A stretch of DNA of 8,868 bases from assembly GCA_025355705.1 (NCBI GenBank), contig JANXZD010000201.1, forward strand, positions 1 through 8,868. Reading direction: 5' to 3'. Each line of letters opens with the position of its first letter. Position 1 is the stretch's first letter. Both the position numbers and the translations under genes were made by a program. Positions 6,258 to 8,868 of the stretch are shown here, piece by piece. Under the pieces are notes generated by a model. The model made no database searches. It saw only the letters and a list, made by a program, of their open reading frames with translations, and was not told the DNA's origin. Source of the stretch: Bacteroidota bacterium (GTDB lineage: Bacteria; Bacteroidota; Ignavibacteria; UBA10030; UBA8401).

Positions 6258-8063
6258 TTAATCATCACCCATTTTCAACACTGCAAGGAATGCTTCCTGC
6301 GGAAGTTCTACTCGTCCTACCTGTTTCATCCGCTTCTTTCCTTCTTTTTGTTTTTCAAGAAGTTTGCGTTTACGGGAAATATCACCCCCATAACATTTTG
6401 CAATAACATTCTTTCGCATTGCAGAGATCGACGTTCGTGCAATGATCTTGCTTCCAATCGCCGCCTGAATCGCAACTTCAAACATTTGACGATGGATAAG
6501 CTCTTTTAGTTTCACACACAGTTTTTTCCCTGTCTCAAACGCTTTATCATGATGAACGATGGTTGAAAGCGCATCAACCTGTTCCGTATTCAGCAAAATA
6601 TCCAGTTTTACAAGATTAGATTCACGATAATCCAGATATTCATAATCAAGTGAAGCATAACCACGCGTTAATGATTTCAGCTTATCATAAAAATCAAAAA
6701 TGATCTCGGATAACGGAAATTCATACGTAAGATCGGCACGAGTCGGATCGAGATACGAGGTGTCTTTCCAAATACCGCGGCGATCGGTCGCCAGTTTCAT
6801 GATGTTGCCGATATATTCCGTCGGCGTAATGATCTGCGCTTTGATGAATGGTTCTTCTACTCGTTCTATCTTTGTAGGATCCGGCATATCAGCAGGATTA
6901 TCAACGGTGATCATTTCACCGCTTGTGAGGAGCACACGAAACTCCACGTTCGGAACTGTCGTGATGAGTGATTGATTGAACTCTCGTTCCAATCGCTCCT
7001 GAATGATTTCCATGTGAAGCAATCCGAGAAAACCGCATCGGAAACCGAAACCAAGAGCACCGGATGATTCCGGAACATAGATGAGCGATGAATCATTGAG
7101 CGCAAGTTTTTCGAGCGAGTCGCGAAGCTCTGCAAACTCATCACTGTTCGTTGGATACAATCCGCTGAACACCATTGGCTTCACTACTTTGTATCCTGCA
7201 AGCGCTTCGGTTGCTCCATGATATTGTGTGGTGATCGTATCGCCGACCTTTGTATCGCGCACATTTTTCAAACCGGCAATAACATAACCGACGTTTCCTG
7301 CCGTCAGTTCTTTGGTACGGCTTTTATTCATATAGAGCACGCCGCATTCTTCAACTTCCGCTATGTTGCCGTTGTTGATGAATTTGATCTTTTCTTTTTC
7401 TTTCAACACACCGTCAACAACGCGCACATACGCCACAGCACCGCGATACGCATCGAACTTTGAATCGAAGATCAATGCACGTAGCGGTTTTTCCGGATCA
7501 CCTTTCGGTGCGGGAATTCTTTTTACCACTGCCTCAAGAATATCTTCAATACCGATCCCTGCTTTCGCACTTACCCGGATGATCTCTTCATCTTTACATC
7601 CCATCAGACCGATCACTTCATCTCTCACGGTATCCATCATTGTTGCCGCTGAAGGAAGATCGATCTTGTTCATCACGGGAATAATTTCCAAACCGGAGTC
7701 GATCGCTAAATATAAATTGCTGATCGTCTGTGCTTCAACACCTTGCGATGCATCAACGACAAGAATTGCACCTTCGCATGCAGCAAGTGAGCGGGAAACT
7801 TCATAGGTAAAGTCCACATGACCTGGTGTGTCGATAAGATTGAGCGTGTACGTTTCGCCGTTCTTCGCCTTGTATTCCATCTGAATGGCGTGCAACTTGA
7901 TCGTAATTCCCCGTTCCTGTTCCAGATCCATATCATCAAGAACCTGATTGGTCGTCAGATCGCGTTTGGTGATACGGCCGGTAAATTCGAGTAAACGGTC
8001 TGCAAGCGTGGATTTGCCGTGATCGATATGAGCAATAATGCAGAAATTTCTGATTTGATTCAT
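6258..8063 (-). CDS. lepA: Elongation factor 4 (LepA), ribosome-associated GTPase
   Basis: The protein has 601 residues, the normal full length. LepA is a translational GTPase related to EF-G that acts on translating or assembling ribosomes. GTPase motifs are all present: G1 AHIDHGKST (11-19), G2 RGITI (51-55), G3 DTPGH (78-82), G4 NKID (132-135) and G5 SAK (165-167). EF-G-like domains follow, including GFRCGFLGLLHMEI (340-353). The LepA-specific C-terminal domain carries KNVIAKCYGGDISRKRKLL (551-569), KQKEGKKRMKQVG (571-583) and PQEAF (588-592), which separates it from EF-G, TypA and other family members. The ATG gives the standard MNQIRNFCIIAHIDHG start; only a weak GGA lies upstream. It heads a same-strand cluster with two lepB genes and hemW. 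The octamer inverted repeat and a terminator lie just upstream. No anomalies are seen. Confidence 0.97.
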   Translation of the reverse strand: MNQIRNFCIIAHIDHGKSTLADRLLEFTGRITKRDLTTNQVLDDMDLEQERGITIKLHAIQMEYKAKNGETYTLNLIDTPGHVDFTYEVSRSLAACEGAILVVDASQGVEAQTISNLYLAIDSGLEIIPVMNKIDLPSAATMMDTVRDEVIGLMGCKDEEIIRVSAKAGIGIEDILEAVVKRIPAPKGDPEKPLRALIFDSKFDAYRGAVAYVRVVDGVLKEKEKIKFINNGNIAEVEECGVLYMNKSRTKELTAGNVGYVIAGLKNVRDTKVGDTITTQYHGATEALAGYKVVKPMVFSGLYPTNSDEFAELRDSLEKLALNDSSLIYVPESSGALGFGFRCGFLGLLHMEIIQERLEREFNQSLITTVPNVEFRVLLTSGEMITVDNPADMPDPTKIERVEEPFIKAQIITPTEYIGNIMKLATDRRGIWKDTSYLDPTRADLTYEFPLSEIIFDFYDKLKSLTRGYASLDYEYLDYRESNLVKLDILLNTEQVDALSTIVHHDKAFETGKKLCVKLKELIHRQMFEVAIQAAIGSKIIARTSISAMRKNVIAKCYGGDISRKRKLLEKQKEGKKRMKQVGRVELPQEAFLAVLKMGDD

Positions 8064-8085
8064 TTTCCAGTAAGCGTATAAAGTC

Positions 8086-8167
8086 GTTGAGTAGTTATGT
8101 ATTTGAGTAGTTGAGCCTGTTTTTTAAATATCTCAACTACTCATAGACTCATATACATAACTGCTCC
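8086..8167. repeat. Inverted array of degenerate octanucleotide repeats
   Basis: The left arm reads in exact 8-base phase: GTTGAGTA, GTTATGTA, TTTGAGTA, GTTGAGCC (8086-8117). After a 14-base spacer the right arm on the other strand reads, from outside inwards, ATGGAGCA (8169-8162), GTTATGTA (8161-8154), TATGAGTC (8153-8146), TATGAGTA (8145-8138), GTTGAG (8137-8132). The arms pair along most of their length, with one extra octamer bulged from the right arm, forming a long imperfect hairpin. This suggests a small dispersed palindromic element or a minisatellite that was copied in inverted orientation. Confidence 0.7.
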
Positions 8168-8171
8168 ATTA

Positions 8172-8208
8172 AAAAAAATCCCGCCGAAAGTGCTGATTGG
8201 CGGGTTTT
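8172..8208. terminator. Bidirectional intrinsic terminator between divergent genes
   Basis: CCCGCC (8180-8185) pairs perfectly with GGCGGG (8199-8204) around a 13-base loop, flanked by an A run (8171-8178) and TTTT (8205-8208). On the minus strand the stem is followed by A and then eight T residues, the stronger direction; on the plus strand by TTTTCT. It sits between the divergent lepA and M1 peptidase genes, so it has no obvious upstream gene on either strand within the window. Confidence 0.7.
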
Positions 8209-8409
8209 CTATAGTCAAAATACGAATTCTAGCAAGGAAGTGCAAGGAAAGGATTTTCAAGACAAATCACTATCATTAGTAATAAACTATTCAAAGAACT
8301 TTTGTTTTGTACCCGAAAGATTTTCCTTATTTTAGAGCAACCCATTCCATTTTTTTGTAGTCTAAATCAATGCAAATACTATCCATTCTTTTATACTAAT
8401 GATGAATCC

Positions 8410-8868
8410 ATGAAAACTTCCTCTCCTCTTTTTGTTCTTTTGGTATTTCTGATATTTCAACCCTCATTTTCAAAAGAACAGACCCGGCTCTCCACTGGTG
8501 CTCCATCGTCAGCATACTGGCAGCAACGGACAGATTACACGATCAACGCTGATCTAGACGTTAAGAAAAAAATACTGTCCGGAAAAGGTACGGTTATCTA
8601 TTATAACAATTCACCCGACACGTTGAGATCCATCGTTTGGCATCTCTATCAGAATATTTTCCGGAAAGATTCTTCACCGAGAAAGAATGACGAGCAATCG
8701 AGCCGCGCATTTGGTGTTACCAATGGAATGACCGTCGAAAAAATATCCGTCAATAACAGTATCATAACTCCTTCGATCGATGAAACGATCATGGAAACAG
8801 TTCTTCCACAGCCGTTGATGCCGAAATCTTCGATTGAAATTTCACTGGATTGGAACTACGATATTCCA
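8410..8868 (+). CDS. M1-family zinc metallopeptidase, N-terminal part, cut by right edge
   Basis: The frame is open from ATG 8410 to the edge, giving 153 residues. MKTSSPLFVLLVFLIFQPSFS is a Sec signal peptide, with cleavage likely near residue 21. YWQQRTDYTINADLDV (36-51), then LSGKGTVIYYNNSPDTL (56-72) and HLYQNIF (78-84), match the start of the beta-sandwich domain of M1 peptidases as seen in Bacteroidota-type secreted members. The catalytic HEXXH and GxMEN motifs lie beyond the window, so activity cannot be judged. No good Shine-Dalgarno site precedes the ATG. Two upstream ATGs (8399 and 8402) open only a four-codon frame that stops at TGA 8411-8413, overlapping this start as ATGA. Family call is from sequence style; it could be an inactive M1-like protein. 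Confidence 0.85.
   Translation, partial: MKTSSPLFVLLVFLIFQPSFSKEQTRLSTGAPSSAYWQQRTDYTINADLDVKKKILSGKGTVIYYNNSPDTLRSIVWHLYQNIFRKDSSPRKNDEQSSRAFGVTNGMTVEKISVNNSIITPSIDETIMETVLPQPLMPKSSIEISLDWNYDIP

Larger units (their letters stand above)
8064..8409. other. Divergent intergenic region between lepA and the M1 peptidase gene
   Basis: This 346-base stretch has no convincing coding sequence. From left to right it holds the octamer inverted repeat (8086-8167), a bidirectional terminator (8176-8208) and about 200 bases of AT-rich sequence before the M1 start. The lepA promoter must lie in or near the octamer array if the terminator insulates the two genes, but I found no well-matched -35/-10 pair there. 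On the M1 side, TTG (8307-8309) and TATTTTAG (8328-8335) loosely resemble the Bacteroidota TTG/TAnnTTTG promoter, too weakly to annotate separately. Confidence 0.6.

Noticed and set aside
5986..6261. Plus-strand frame bridging the lepB-1 start and the lepA end
   Set aside because: Most of it is antisense to the lepB-1 N-terminus; the rest is the 61-base intergenic gap, and the translation resembles no known protein.
7363..7806. A 147-codon plus-strand open frame
   Set aside because: It is fully inside lepA on the opposite strand, and its serine-rich translation is a shadow of lepA codon use.
8086..8167. CRISPR array
   Set aside because: Units are 8 bases with no spacers and occur in opposite orientations; no cas genes are present.

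Overview
The window looks like chromosomal core and envelope sequence from a diderm bacterium of the Bacteroidota/Chlorobi/Ignavibacteriota (FCB) group. The evidence is a DUF2723/GT117 membrane protein of the type common in that group, an outer-membrane beta-barrel protein ending in phenylalanine behind a Sec signal peptide, paired signal peptidases whose C-termini read NRIGTLI, and an M1 peptidase start of the FCB type. Shine-Dalgarno sites (AAGAGG, AAGGA, AGGA) are visible at several starts. The placement, most like Ignavibacteria, rests on protein style from memory and not on a search. There are no tRNA, rRNA, CRISPR, phage or transposase genes.

Layout: (1) 1-1417, minus strand, a DUF2723 polytopic membrane protein cut by the left edge, with a plausible sigma70-type promoter. 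(2) 1418-1665, a divergent intergenic region with a small hairpin followed by T6. (3) 1666-3293, plus strand, an outer-membrane protein gene split into two reading frames. The frame changes inside a (CA)6 tract at 1856-1867, and one CA unit fewer would restore a single reading frame of 541 residues. (4) 3290-8063, minus strand, a compact cluster in transcription order lepA, lepB-1, lepB-2, hemW, with gaps of 61, 12 and 1 nt. hemW meets the outer-membrane gene tail to tail with a 4-nt overlap. (5) 8064-8409, a 346-nt divergent intergenic region with an inverted array of degenerate octanucleotides and a bidirectional terminator. (6) 8410 to the right edge, plus strand, the N-terminus of a secreted M1-family metallopeptidase.

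Functionally, lepA (elongation factor 4) acts on translating ribosomes. The two signal peptidases would process exported proteins, plausibly including the outer-membrane protein and the M1 peptidase beside them. HemW is a radical-SAM heme-transfer protein. The DUF2723 protein belongs to a family linked to membrane glycosyl transfer.

I see no entirely new multi-gene system. The points most worth a second look are the CA-repeat frameshift (phase variation, recent pseudogene or sequence error) and the octamer inverted repeat upstream of lepA.
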